The notes: generated from the letters alone by a model not told the origin. DNA of 64,000 nt from Verrucomicrobiota bacterium (GCA_023426435.1 JAFAAS010000074.1:1-64000); one strand, 5' to 3'. Numbered from the stretch's first letter, positions 35,914-44,535 are shown. A program made the numbers and translations.

Positions 35914-36005
35914 TATGTGCAGCGATCCAGCCTACGCGCAGAGCGAGTCCCGAGTGAAAAGCCAACCCGCACTCCACATAGCTCGGCTCGCCACATAACA
36001 CAACC
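35914..36005 (-). repeat. Right terminal inverted repeat of the RIT element
   Basis: Mirror image of 30914-31005. The exact 36-base outer part is 35970-36005, then a 26-base spacer, GCGCAGAG (35936-35943), 9 bases and TATGTGCAGCGAT (35914-35926). The direct repeat CACAAC at 35999-36004 is the junction with radC. Confidence 0.85.
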
Positions 36006-36178
36006 ATCCCTCGGGCGACCCCGCTCCAAGCGCGGCCGATATTCGGGTGACTCGGTTGCTCCGGGACGCGGCCCAAACGGTAGAGATCGACCTGCTCGAC
36101 CACATCGTCTTAGGCCACAAGGACGCCGATCCGGTAGGCCTGGGATACTACAGCTTTAGATCGGCGGGTCTGATCTGA
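36005..36178 (+). pseudogene. radC: radC-type JAB-domain gene, 3' part
   Basis: 58 codons including the stop: HPSGDPAPSAADIRVTRLL, DLLDHIVLGHKDADPVG, YYSFRSAGLI. It supplies the second half of the JAMM motif (the second His, Ser and Asp of H-x-HPSGD-x-x-x-S-x-x-D) missing from the 5' part at 30613-30894. It is in frame with that part if the intervening element is removed and has no start of its own, so it is presently not expressed as RadC. Confidence 0.88.
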
Positions 36179-36182
36179 GCCA

Positions 36183-36203
36183 AGGGGCTTCGGCCCCTTT
36201 TTT
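36183..36203 (+). terminator. Rho-independent terminator of radC
   Basis: AGGGGC-TTCG-GCCCCT followed by TTTTT, four bases after the radC stop. It has a stable UUCG tetraloop and U-tract, and is an unambiguous intrinsic terminator for the plus strand. Confidence 0.92.
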
Positions 36204-36217
36204 CGTCTGGCGAACGT

Positions 36218-36664
36218 TCAGGCCGAGCGTTGCAGGCCCTCTTCAGGCCCGTCGGACCGCGGCTTCGGCGGTGGCTTGGGGAGCACCTGTAGCTTCCTTT
36301 GAAAGCCCGGATACTGGACGCCCTTGGGCGAAACCAGAACGTAGCCTTCCATTTGCGCGTAAAGCATGACGGCTCCTTTGTGTCGCAGGTTCAATTTGCG
36401 CATGATCGCCTTCCGGTGCGTCGAAACCGTATTCGGCGACATCCGCAACCGATCGGCTGCGGTCTGATCGTCGGAGCCGTCGCCGATCACGGCCAAGACG
36501 ACCTGCTCCCGCTCCGTCAGCGAATCGAGTGTCACCCGCCGCGGCCGCTTCAGTCGCGTGACCATCGACGGACTCACGTACGGGCGCCGGTCGATGACCT
36601 GCGCGAGAGCGACGGGCAGATTCTCCAGTCCTTCCGCCGAACCGTCGTAGATTCCGTCGTAGCG
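36218..36664 (-). pseudogene. 5'-truncated LuxR-family response regulator
   Basis: The open part (from a GTG at 36577) encodes a LuxR/GerE helix-turn-helix: LTEREQVVLAVIGDGSDD, then SPNTVSTHRKAIMRKLNL. In-frame sequence upstream still reads YDGIYDGSAEGLENLPVA and AQVIDRRPYVSPS, the usual linker between a receiver and the HTH, until an in-frame TAA at 36665-36667. The receiver domain is missing, so this is the C-terminal remnant of a NarL-type response regulator. A short HTH-only protein from the internal GTG remains possible. Confidence 0.7.
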
Positions 36665-36968
36665 TTACAGACGGCAGACGCCGGGCTCGTTCCGCACCTC
36701 TCGCGCTGCGGTCCAGGACCGATTGGTTCCGTCTTGGTCAATGCCATTAGAATGCCGCTTTCCAAGCAGCGCGGTCATGCGAGATCAATGGCACAGCCAC
36801 ACCAATATTGGCGGAGCCCGACTGCAGACCGTGGCATCGATTGTGCCGGAAACCGCGGTATGAGCGCTTCTGCCATTTCGCCCCGTGGAATTGCACCTTG
36901 CCAATGGGCGGGCCGGGCAAACCGGTGGCGGAAACCACGAGGTTCTCCCTCGAGGCACCGTTCAGCTA

Positions 36969-37529
36969 CTATGCCAACACCGCCCAAAGCAATTGGCCGA
37001 TGGCGAAAAGGATACCGCCCACGAGTATGAACCACGAGACCACCCACCAAAGAAGGAGCGCGCGCGACCTCCACTTCCCTTCTGCATCGGCAGCAGTATC
37101 CGATACGAGAGGTGTCGGAGGGAAAGACTCCATCTCAATCAAATCCTTTGCATCTGGGCTGTTATCGCGTTCAGGAGGCGGGGTGTCGCGATGTTGTTGG
37201 GGCTGTGCGCCGACCTCGATGTCAACCTGAACGCGTTCTACGCCAAACCCGATCTTGTTGCTGCCGATAAGATCGCCCACGGCTTCGACTATGACGCAGC
37301 ATTTCGCCAGCGGGATTCGGGCCCTAGGATGTCGACGATAATGGAGCCGTCGCGGCTCGTCCTTAACCGAGAAGCGGATGCTCTCGCCGCGTGTATTTTC
37401 AATGCTGATTTTCGACCTCGGAACAGCGGCTAATGCAAACTTGTATAGCTGCTCAAGCGCCGCTTCCGACAGCGCCATTTCCTTTATGATTTCAGCGGCC
37501 TTCGAGGCCGTTGTCGCTGATCCCCTCAT
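36969..37529 (-). CDS. Hypothetical membrane-anchored protein
   Basis: 186 residues from the ATG at 37529 (an in-frame GTG lies 8 codons upstream). The N-terminal two-thirds is a soluble domain (AAEIIKEMALSEAALEQLYK, RIPLAKCCVIVEAVGDLIG), followed by a Pro/Asp-rich linker and a single C-terminal membrane helix (LLLWWVVSWFILVGGILFA). It resembles tail-anchored proteins; family not recognised. Confidence 0.5.
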   Translation of the reverse strand: MRGSATTASKAAEIIKEMALSEAALEQLYKFALAAVPRSKISIENTRGESIRFSVKDEPRRLHYRRHPRARIPLAKCCVIVEAVGDLIGSNKIGFGVERVQVDIEVGAQPQQHRDTPPPERDNSPDAKDLIEMESFPPTPLVSDTAADAEGKWRSRALLLWWVVSWFILVGGILFAIGQLLWAVLA

Positions 37530-37555
37530 TGCAGAACGCGGACCTCCGTTCACGC

Positions 37556-37582
37556 GATCTTGGAGCTAGCTGCTCCAAGATC
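37556..37582. repeat. Perfect 11-bp stem hairpin
   Basis: GATCTTGGAGC-TAGCT-GCTCCAAGATC, immediately upstream of the hypothetical membrane protein and covering the stop of the small frame at 37566. It has no U-run on either side. Possible attenuator, transcript-stability element or processing site. Confidence 0.7.
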
Positions 37583-37733
37583 GGCCGCTAGAACATGACG
37601 ACGCGTTGCCCGCGGAATCTACGAGGACGAAATGTCGAACCCGCGCGTCCTCATCGTCCATCTCGACGAGGTCGAGAGCGTATCGGATGGCGGGCGCGAT
37701 TTGTGAGGGAGTTAAATGTGTAAAGGAAGTCAT
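37566..37733 (-). CDS. Possible small protein (55 residues)
   Basis: It reads MTSFTHLTPSQIAPAIRY, ALDLVEMDDEDARVRHF, VLVDSAGNASS. Composition is protein-like (amphipathic helix, acidic stretch), and it is the closest frame upstream of the hypothetical membrane protein on the same strand. No Shine-Dalgarno sequence and no known family. It could equally be a decayed C-terminal fragment. Confidence 0.3.
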   Translation of the reverse strand: MTSFTHLTPSQIAPAIRYALDLVEMDDEDARVRHFVLVDSAGNASSCSSGRSWSS

Positions 37734-38428
37734 TGCGGTGAAAAATCGAGGTTGAGCTTGAGTCGAAGCTTAGCGGCAGAGCGTCTAACTTCGATGAATC
37801 AACCGTTCGCATACGACGAGACGGCCGCGATGCTGAGGCGCATTTCACCTCTTCGGCCTCCTCGCCTTCGTCGCTTCATTATACGACCATGGCTCGCGAG
37901 CGCCTACTGACACTTTCCGGGGCATCAAACCCGGCGGCGAAACCTATAACGGCGCGTTCGCATAGATTTTAAGACGAAAGTTGATGATCGCGAACACGAC
38001 ACCGCACTTAATTTTCCGCCCGAAAGCCGAAGGGCTACAAGCCATCCTGCCGCGTTGCTACTACCCTGTTGGCCAACTTGGCCAACCTCCTCCCCGCAGC
38101 CGCGGATTGTGCCTGTCCACCGCCCACGAGTTGTCCAAGCCCGTCCTACTGCAGGGATATTGCAGACACTACGAGTGCTCCTTGGCCGGTTTGCAGTGCG
38201 CGGGGTGGCAAACGCTGGGGCACACTTTTCACCCACAAACGAGGCGTTAGTGGGGACCTAAACGTAATTTCTCATCAGACTCCCCCACCTAAAACGGAAA
38301 AACCGGCCACAAGTGTGCTTTTTGCCTCCGCACTGAGCCTCTGATATCAAAGTTGCCGTGCAAGATGGGGCACCTAGAGTTGGCCCACGCTATTTCCATA
38401 GCCTGTTTGATATCACTTTCCTAACGAC
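37734..38428. other. Non-coding or decayed stretch
   Basis: About 700 bases in which I see no supported gene; open frames are short and low-complexity. The stretch adjoins the truncated end of the multicopper oxidase at 38429, so it may be the product of the deletion that removed the oxidase's third domain. Confidence 0.4.
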
Positions 38429-39868
38429 CTAATAACCCGTCATTTCTAGGAAAACGTCCGGTTCACGCTCGCTCCTCCCCGCCCCGAGCTGCCGCTCCGG
38501 TTGCTGCCGGTAGCAGCGAGGCTTCGTGGCGGCGGAGCCGTGTTGATTTGCTGCGTTCGATTCGGCTGGGACGTTATGATCGGCGTGACCGTCGTTCGGC
38601 ATCTGATGGTCCATTCCGGACTGGCCAGGCTGTTCAGTCGTCGCAGCCGGCATGTCGTGCCCACCCATTCCCATGTCCGCCATCGTGCGGAGCGGGCGCT
38701 TGCGCCGCTCCGGGATCGGACCACGCAGACCTTCGCGTGGCGCGAGCGTCCCAAGCGCGAAACCGCTGCGGTCAGACGTCTCGGCAAAGATCGTGTAAGC
38801 GCGTTCGTCGTCCAGCTCGACCAGGACGTCGTAGGTCTCCGCGGCACCCATGCGGAACTCTTCCACTTCGACGGGGCGCACGTGCTGTCCGTCTGCTTCG
38901 ATCACCGTCATCTTCAAACCGGGAATCCGCACATCGTAGTGCGTCGTGGCGGCGGCGTTGATAAAGCGCAGCCGTATGCGCTCGCCGCGCTGGAAGATTC
39001 CTGTCCACGGATCGACGGCCGTGCGGCCGTTCAGGAGAAACGTGAAGTTCGATCCGGTCAGGTCCGCGATGTCGGTGGGATCCATGCGCATTTTCGACCA
39101 AGCGCCCCAGCTCTCCCACGTCTGTTTGAAACCCTTCTCCCGCACGTCGGCGAAGAAATCCAGCGCTGTCTGGCGCTGCATATTGCTGAAGTTCGCTCGC
39201 TTTTTCAGCTTCGCGAAAAGCCGGTGCGGGTCGCTGAACGTCCAATCCGAAAGCACCACGACGTAGTCGCGCGCATACTCCGCGTGTTCGCCGTGTGCCG
39301 GATCGATGACAATCGGGCCATACTGCCCAAGCTGCTCGTGCATCGCTGAGTGGCTGTGATACCAATACGTGCCGTATTGCTTCAGCGGAAACCGATACAC
39401 GAACGTTTCTCCCGGATCGATGCCACCGAAGCTTACGCCGGGCACGCCGTCCATTTCCGCGGGCAACAAGAGACCGTGCCAGTGAATCGACGCGCTTTCA
39501 TCCAGCCGGTTTGTGACGCGCAACTCCACGTCGTCGCCTTCGCGGAAGCGCAGCAGCGGAGCGGGCAACGAACGATTAACCGCCACGACGCGGCCCACAC
39601 GATCACCGATTGGCACCTCGATACGCTCGATCGTCAGATCGACCACCTTCGCCTGCCCGGTGGGATTGACGGAGGCGGCGGGAGAGAGCGGCGCGGGTGG
39701 AGCCGTTCCTTGAGCGCCATGCCCGGCATGCGGATTCTGCGCCCAAGCCGGTGCGACGCGCGCGAGCGCGGCTGACAATGTCAACGCGCCGGTGAGTCGA
39801 AGGAAATCCCTGCGCGATGGATTGCTGTTGCGTAAGGAGCACTCGGGATGGGGTGCGGGAAATCTCAT
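38429..39868 (-). pseudogene. Multicopper oxidase CopA/PcoA type, third domain missing
   Basis: 479 residues from the ATG at 39868. Twin-arginine signal SRRDFLRLTGALTL, cupredoxin domain 1 with SIHWHGLLLP (129-132) and YWYHSHSAMH (171-173), domain 2 with TFLLNGRTAVDPWTG and TTHYDVRIPGLKMTVIEADG, then a Met/His-rich segment (MGMGGHDMP). It stops at DVFLEMTGY, exactly where the third cupredoxin domain of CopA (about 130 more residues, with H-P-x-H-x-H and H-C-H motifs) should begin. The type 1 copper ligands and part of the trinuclear centre are therefore absent. An oxidase function is unlikely; periplasmic copper binding may remain. Confidence 0.8.
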
Positions 39869-40118
39869 GCTGATGGCGAAATATGCGCGGCATTCACGGG
39901 ACAGCGCGAAGGCGGGGCAGTTCATTACACCTCAGATCGCACATCTCATTGCAGGGACGGGCAGGAGCGGAGCCGCTCCGCGATTTTCAGTAGTCGACTA
40001 ATCGCGTTCGGGTTCACTCAAGGAACGTTTTTCCAGTTCGAGCCAAGGAGGTCATCACCATAACCGGGGCATGCTCACGACGCTTTACGCGGCGGCTTTC
40101 CAAGCTAGGGTGTGGCGC

Positions 40119-40655
40119 ATGGCCGAATCGCTCTCTACCGGCGTCGCGGCGAAGCTTCTCGCTCATCGCCACGTCTTCAAATCCTTCGTCGCTTCGCGCG
40201 TCGGCAACGAAGCTGACGCCGAGGATTTGCTGCAGAACGGTCTGGTCAAAGCTTTGGAACATGCCGGTGAAGTGAAAGACGGCGAGAAGGCGGTCGCGTG
40301 GTTCTATCAGCTCTTGCGAAATGTAATCGTCGATCACGCGCGCAGCCGAACCGCGGCGGCAAAACGCGAAGAAGCGTGGGCAGTCGACGCAGCGACTTTG
40401 CGCGACGATGAGGAAGCGGAACGGCATATCTGCGCCTGCTTCGAAAGAATGCTGCCCGCGCTCAAGCCGAGCCACGCCGAGTTACTTCGGCGCATCGAAC
40501 TGCAGAACGAGTCGGTGGCGGAAGCCGCAGCGGCACTCGGCATCACGCCCAACAACGCGAGCGTGACGCTCTACCGCGCTCGCGCCGAGTTGCGCGCGAG
40601 GCTCGTGGCCTTCTGCGGCGATTGCGCGTGTCTCGAAAACTGCGAGTGCGAGTAA
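40119..40655 (+). CDS. ECF sigma factor with Cys-rich C-terminal tail
   Basis: 178 residues from the ATG at 40119, preceded by AGGGTG; the frame is open from 40071. Region 2 shows HVFKSFVASRVGNEADAEDLLQ, and region 4 shows AEAAAALGITPNNASVTLYRARAEL. After region 4 the protein ends CGDCACLENCECE, five Cys in C-x2-C-x-C-x3-C-x-C, a plausible metal site. No anti-sigma gene is adjacent; the next gene is a copper P-type ATPase 138 bases downstream on the same strand. This suggests a sigma factor that senses copper directly, which is inference. Confidence 0.82.
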   Translation: MAESLSTGVAAKLLAHRHVFKSFVASRVGNEADAEDLLQNGLVKALEHAGEVKDGEKAVAWFYQLLRNVIVDHARSRTAAAKREEAWAVDAATLRDDEEAERHICACFERMLPALKPSHAELLRRIELQNESVAEAAAALGITPNNASVTLYRARAELRARLVAFCGDCACLENCECE

Positions 40656-40793
40656 GCTGACGGTGATGCACGTGTAAAAACTCGAGTTCGGCTTCGTCCG
40701 GTTTTTCGAGAGAGCCAGGGCCACGTGCGACTGGCGGAAACCGTTGCGGTGCTTACCCTGTAAGAATGGCGGAACGCCTCCGTCTTCCGATAT

Positions 40794-43127
40794 ATGAACC
40801 ACCCTCGCAAATCTTGCAGCCACGGTCATCATCATGACGACAAGGAGAAGCATCAACACCACGAACATCATCACGACGCGAGCCTGACGCCGTCGGCGTC
40901 GGCAAAATATTTCTGCCCTATGTGTGCAGGCGTCGAGTCCGATAAACCCGGCGACTGCCCGAAGTGCGGCATGGCGCTTGAGCGCAATCCCGCGTGGGTC
41001 GGTTCCAGCAAAACGATCTATACCTGCCCAATGCACCCCGAGGTGCAGCAGGATCACCCCGGCGATTGTCCGAAATGCGGAATGCCGCTCGAACCGGACA
41101 ACGCGGCGACCGCTGAGGACGACGACGAGGCCGAACTGCGACAGCTTGCACGAAAGCTCTGGATCGGTGCTGCCCTGGCGCTGCCGGTGTTTCTATCCGC
41201 GATGCTTGGGATGATTCCGGGTATCTCGCTCGACTCAATTCTCAGCGATGACGTTCGTCGGTGGCTTGAGTTCATTCTCGCGACGCCGGTCGTGTTCTGG
41301 TCCGGCGACTTTATCTGGCGCCGCGCGTTCAATTCGATCCGTCACCGGAGCGCGAACATGTATACGTTGCTCGCCCTCGGTATCGGCGCGGCTTTCCTGT
41401 TTTCTGTCGTCGCTTTGCTCGCGCCGGATCTATTCCCGCACGAAATGCGGCATGGCGGCTCGACGGGGCTCTACTTCGAAGCGGCGGCTGTGATCACCGT
41501 CCTCGCCGTGTTTGGCGAATACCTTCAGGAGCGCGCACGCAAGCGCACGGGCCAGGCCGTCAAAGCACTGCTCGGCCTCGCGCCCAAAACTGCGCGGCGC
41601 GTGCGTGACGGGCTGGAAGAAGATGTCGCGCTCGATCAAATTCATGTGGGCGACCTGTTGCGCGTTCGACCCGGCGAAAAAATTCCGCTCGACGGCGTGA
41701 TTACCGAGGGTCGCAGCAATGTCGATGAGTCCATGCTTACGGGCGAACCGCTGCCGGTTGAGAAGACCACGGGCGATCGCGTCATCGGAGCGACCGTGAA
41801 TCAAACCGGCGGTTTCGTCATGCGTGCGGACAAGGTCGGCGCGGACACGTTGCTGTCGCAGATCGTCCACATGGTTGCGCAAGCGCAGCGGAGTCGCGCA
41901 CCGATCCAGGCGCTGGCCGACAAGGTTTCGTCGTGGTTTGTCCCCGCGGTCATCGGCATCTCTATCATCACCGTTGTGGCCTGGTTGATGTGGGGGCCCG
42001 AGCCTGCTTTAGCGTATGCGATCGCGAATGCCGTCGCCGTGCTGATCATTGCGTGTCCGTGCGCCCTTGGGCTCGCGACGCCGATGTCGATCATGGTCGG
42101 CGTCGGTCGCGGCGCGCAGCTTGGCGTGCTGATCCGGGACGCCGCGGCGCTCCAACGCGCCGAGAAAGTCACGCATCTTATCACCGACAAAACCGGCACA
42201 CTGACGGAAGGCCGCCCGCGGCTCACCGAACTTTACGCCTCGAAATCCATCGGTGACGAAAAGCTCATTGCTTGGTCCGCTGCGCTCGAAAAGGGCAGCG
42301 AACATCCCTTGGCCCATGCCGTCGTGAAAGCCGCTGACAGCCGGAAAATTCTAATGCCCGATGTGCAAGAGTTCGGCTCTGTAACCGGTGCAGGCGTTGT
42401 TGGACGAATTGAAGGCAAAACCGTCCGGGTCGGTAAACGTGCCTGGCTGTTAGCTGAAGGCGTCAACATCGCACGTGAGTTCGACGACAACGCCGGCCGG
42501 CTCCTCCAGAGTGGTGGCACGGTCATCTGGGTTGCGATCGACCGTGAAGTCGCCGGCGTCCTCGCGCTCGCCGATCCAATCAAGGCCACGACCGCGGAAG
42601 CGGTCAGGCGCCTGCACGAACTCGGCCTGAAGGTCGTGATGCTCACCGGCGACAACCCCATCACCGCGAACGCCGTCGGCAAGCAGCTCGGAATCGACGA
42701 CGTGCGCGCGGAACTCGCGCCCGCAGACAAGCAGCGCATCGTCGAGGAACTCCGCAGCGGCGGCCACGTCGTGGCCATGGCGGGCGACGGCATCAACGAC
42801 GCGCCTGCACTCGCCGCTGCCGATGTCGGCATTGCGATGGGCACGGGCACGGACGTAGCAATCGAAAGCGCCGGCATCACACTGGTGAAGGGAGACCTTC
42901 GCGGGATAGTAAACTCCCTCGCCCTTTCGCGGCGCGTGATGAAAAACATCCGCCAGAATCTCTTCCTCGCGTTTGTCTACAATTCGGCCGGCGTGCCGCT
43001 TGCAGCCGGCGTGTTGTATCCGGCGTTTGGATGGCTCATGAATCCGATGTTTGCCGGCGTCGCCATGGCGCTCAGCAGCGTGTCCGTGATCACCAACGCG
43101 CTGCGCCTTCGCCGCGTCCGCCTTTGA
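40794..43127 (+). CDS. copA: Copper-exporting P1B-1 ATPase
   Basis: 777 residues. The N-terminus has a His-rich stretch (SCSHGHHHDD...HHEHHHD) and two heavy-metal-binding (HMBD/YHS-like) repeats, YFCPMCAGVESDKPGDCPKC and YTCPMHPEVQQDHPGDCPKC, replacing the usual HMA domains. Core motifs: IIACPCALGLATP (CPC), ITDKTGTLTEG, SEHPLAHAVV, MAGDGINDAPALA, and the Cu(I)-specific YNSAGVPLAAG (TM7) and MALSSVSVITNALRL (TM8). Exports Cu(I)/Ag(I) to the periplasm. Intact; probably controlled by the sigma factor just upstream. Confidence 0.94.
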   Translation: MNHPRKSCSHGHHHDDKEKHQHHEHHHDASLTPSASAKYFCPMCAGVESDKPGDCPKCGMALERNPAWVGSSKTIYTCPMHPEVQQDHPGDCPKCGMPLEPDNAATAEDDDEAELRQLARKLWIGAALALPVFLSAMLGMIPGISLDSILSDDVRRWLEFILATPVVFWSGDFIWRRAFNSIRHRSANMYTLLALGIGAAFLFSVVALLAPDLFPHEMRHGGSTGLYFEAAAVITVLAVFGEYLQERARKRTGQAVKALLGLAPKTARRVRDGLEEDVALDQIHVGDLLRVRPGEKIPLDGVITEGRSNVDESMLTGEPLPVEKTTGDRVIGATVNQTGGFVMRADKVGADTLLSQIVHMVAQAQRSRAPIQALADKVSSWFVPAVIGISIITVVAWLMWGPEPALAYAIANAVAVLIIACPCALGLATPMSIMVGVGRGAQLGVLIRDAAALQRAEKVTHLITDKTGTLTEGRPRLTELYASKSIGDEKLIAWSAALEKGSEHPLAHAVVKAADSRKILMPDVQEFGSVTGAGVVGRIEGKTVRVGKRAWLLAEGVNIAREFDDNAGRLLQSGGTVIWVAIDREVAGVLALADPIKATTAEAVRRLHELGLKVVMLTGDNPITANAVGKQLGIDDVRAELAPADKQRIVEELRSGGHVVAMAGDGINDAPALAAADVGIAMGTGTDVAIESAGITLVKGDLRGIVNSLALSRRVMKNIRQNLFLAFVYNSAGVPLAAGVLYPAFGWLMNPMFAGVAMALSSVSVITNALRLRRVRL

Positions 43128-43135
43128 AACAATCA

Positions 43136-43624
43136 CTACTGCGGCGCTTCAGTGATGGCTTCGCTGCAGTAGTGTTCAAATTCACGGCGCAGGGCGCGCC
43201 GCGCTCGATGGAGCGTCACATTAAAGGTGGCCTTCGAAATATTGAACTCGGCGGCAACCATCAGCTTCATCTCTCCACCGAGTTCCACTCGGCGGATGAT
43301 CTCGGCGTAACGAGGGTTGATCCGGGGCAGGAGCCGCAAGACAAGGTCGCCAACGGCGCCTTCCCAGACGCGTGCGGAGCTGGCCGACCCTGAAAGGGCG
43401 AGGTCCGTATTTGGACGCCCTGACGTGCGGCCGCACTTCTCCGCCTGGATTGCGCGATGCAGTATGCGGCAGAGCCAAGGAACGAGACCCTCTCCACGCC
43501 CGAGGCCTTGTTCTTCGCGGAGAAGTCCTGCGAGGGTGCCAAAAAACAGCGCCTCATCCGACGCAGCCTCCAACTCGGAGCGAATCGCCCGCGTCAGCCT
43601 GCATTGCTTCTGCTTCGGCCGCAT
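43136..43624 (-). CDS. Divergent ECF-type sigma factor
   Basis: 162 residues. The C-terminal half is sigma region 4-like: PRYAEIIRRVELGGEMKLMV, AAEFNISKATFNVTLHRARR. Region 2 is poorly conserved but fits (LVPWLCRILHRAIQAEKCGR). Similar in style to the sigma factor at 40119. It starts 3 bases after a DUF2231 membrane protein on the same strand, so that membrane protein may serve as its anti-sigma or sensor. Confidence 0.65.
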   Translation of the reverse strand: MRPKQKQCRLTRAIRSELEAASDEALFFGTLAGLLREEQGLGRGEGLVPWLCRILHRAIQAEKCGRTSGRPNTDLALSGSASSARVWEGAVGDLVLRLLPRINPRYAEIIRRVELGGEMKLMVAAEFNISKATFNVTLHRARRALRREFEHYCSEAITEAPQ

Positions 43625-43627
43625 TGA

Positions 43628-44062
43628 TCAAAACCAGTCGCTGCCCCAGATGAGCGTTCCACCGAAATGCCCCGTGGCCACAACCAGAATGGCGGCGGCC
43701 AAAGCCAGGCACAGACGCGTCCCAGGCGCGTGCGTCGCGCCAGCAACTCTTCCATTCGTGGCGCAAACCAGAACCGCGGCTGCGGTCGACCCGATACCAA
43801 GCCAGCGATGCCATTCCAGTGTCAGCCGATGATCGGAACGCACCGGTTCGTGCGCCGCCAGCAGCCACCCTGTTCCGGCTGCCAGGAGCGCCGTTGCGGC
43901 ACCCCAGACAAACAGCCAGCGCGAAGCCGTTGCGAGGAACGAGGTATCGCGGAAAGCCTGGATGCACTCGATGACGGCCCCCGCCACTATAAACGTTAAC
44001 GGCGCGTGCAGCGCAACGGGATGGAGTCTCCCAAGAAATTCGGCCGCAGCACTCATAGGCAC
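43628..44062 (-). CDS. DUF2231-type membrane protein
   Basis: 144 residues with four hydrophobic helices. The opening LGRLHPVALHAPLTFIVAG is the conserved L-H-P-x-x-x-H-x-P-x-x motif of DUF2231 proteins, whose His residues may bind heme or metal. The second half contains EWHRWLGIGSTAAAVLV. It precedes the divergent sigma factor by 3 bases. Function unknown. Confidence 0.75.
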   Translation of the reverse strand: MPMSAAAEFLGRLHPVALHAPLTFIVAGAVIECIQAFRDTSFLATASRWLFVWGAATALLAAGTGWLLAAHEPVRSDHRLTLEWHRWLGIGSTAAAVLVCATNGRVAGATHAPGTRLCLALAAAILVVATGHFGGTLIWGSDWF

Positions 44063-44081
44063 ACGAGCCCGCCGTGAATTC

Positions 44082-44483
44082 TCAATGATGCCCGCTGTGT
44101 GCCTTCGATTTTCGCTCCTGCGATTGGCGCAGCTTTCCCAGATACTTTTCTGGATCTTTGCTAAAATCCTTTACGCAGTCCTTGCAGCAGAACCTCACCA
44201 AGCGGTCGGGCTGACCTTCGACGCGATAGACGAAGTCCTGGGGCGTCCCCATGTCGCCTCCCTCCAGCTTGTCGTCCGATACGATGCAGACCTCCGCTGG
44301 ATACGAGGCTTTCGCTTCTGCGAGCCATTCCGAGTTCACAGAAGAGGTCGGCACGAGTTCGCCTTTGGGTGCCTTCGCAGCCGAGGCGTCTTTCTTGTGC
44401 CCCTCGTGCGCGAAGCCATCGGAGGACAAAGTGAGTGCTGAAAGCAGCGCGAGAACGATCGAGATGCATCGGGTGGTTTTCAT
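44082..44483 (-). CDS. Periplasmic YHS/TRASH-like metal protein (copy 1)
   Basis: 133 residues from the ATG at 44483, which begins a signal peptide (MKTTRCISIVLALLSALTL); 51 upstream in-frame codons are non-coding. The mature part has His-rich ends (HEGHKK, KAHSGHH) and the core YRVEGQPDRLVRFCCKDC, VKDFSKDPEKYLGKL, a Cys-containing TRASH/YHS-like module. A close paralogue is at 56011-56424. It is preceded by a GAGGG-N17-CGTTAC promoter-like motif shared with the nearby cnrYXH-like operon. Confidence 0.78.
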   Translation of the reverse strand: MKTTRCISIVLALLSALTLSSDGFAHEGHKKDASAAKAPKGELVPTSSVNSEWLAEAKASYPAEVCIVSDDKLEGGDMGTPQDFVYRVEGQPDRLVRFCCKDCVKDFSKDPEKYLGKLRQSQERKSKAHSGHH

Positions 44484-44507
44484 GGCGAGGAAGGGTGTTG
44501 AACCCAT

Positions 44508-44535
44508 GTAACGCAGCCAGAGGGCTGGTCCCCTC
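44508..44535 (-). promoter_or_regulatory. Putative ECF-type promoter (GAGGG-N17-CGTTAC)
   Basis: On the minus strand, AAAAACTGAGGG lies 17 bases before CGTTAC, ahead of the YHS gene. The same layout (CTGAGGG-N17-CGTTGA) precedes the cnrY-like gene at 47131. It is a candidate target for the sigma factor at 45782-46345. Confidence 0.5.

Larger units (their letters stand above)
30895..36004. mobile_element. RIT-type element carrying mer genes, inserted in radC
   Basis: About 5.1 kb. It contains three adjacent tyrosine recombinases in one orientation (34532-35830, 33536-34528, 32553-33563), the hallmark of recombinase-in-trio elements, plus merR, merTP and a CopZ-like gene. It is bounded by 92-bp imperfect inverted repeats (30914-31005 and 35914-36005) and by the direct repeat CACAAC (30889-30894 and 35999-36004). 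Removing 30895-36004 joins radC codons exactly in frame. The left end has an additional 20 bases (30895-30914) that form part of a perfect palindrome. RIT elements are usually described with little or no cargo, so the metal cargo is notable. Confidence 0.85.
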
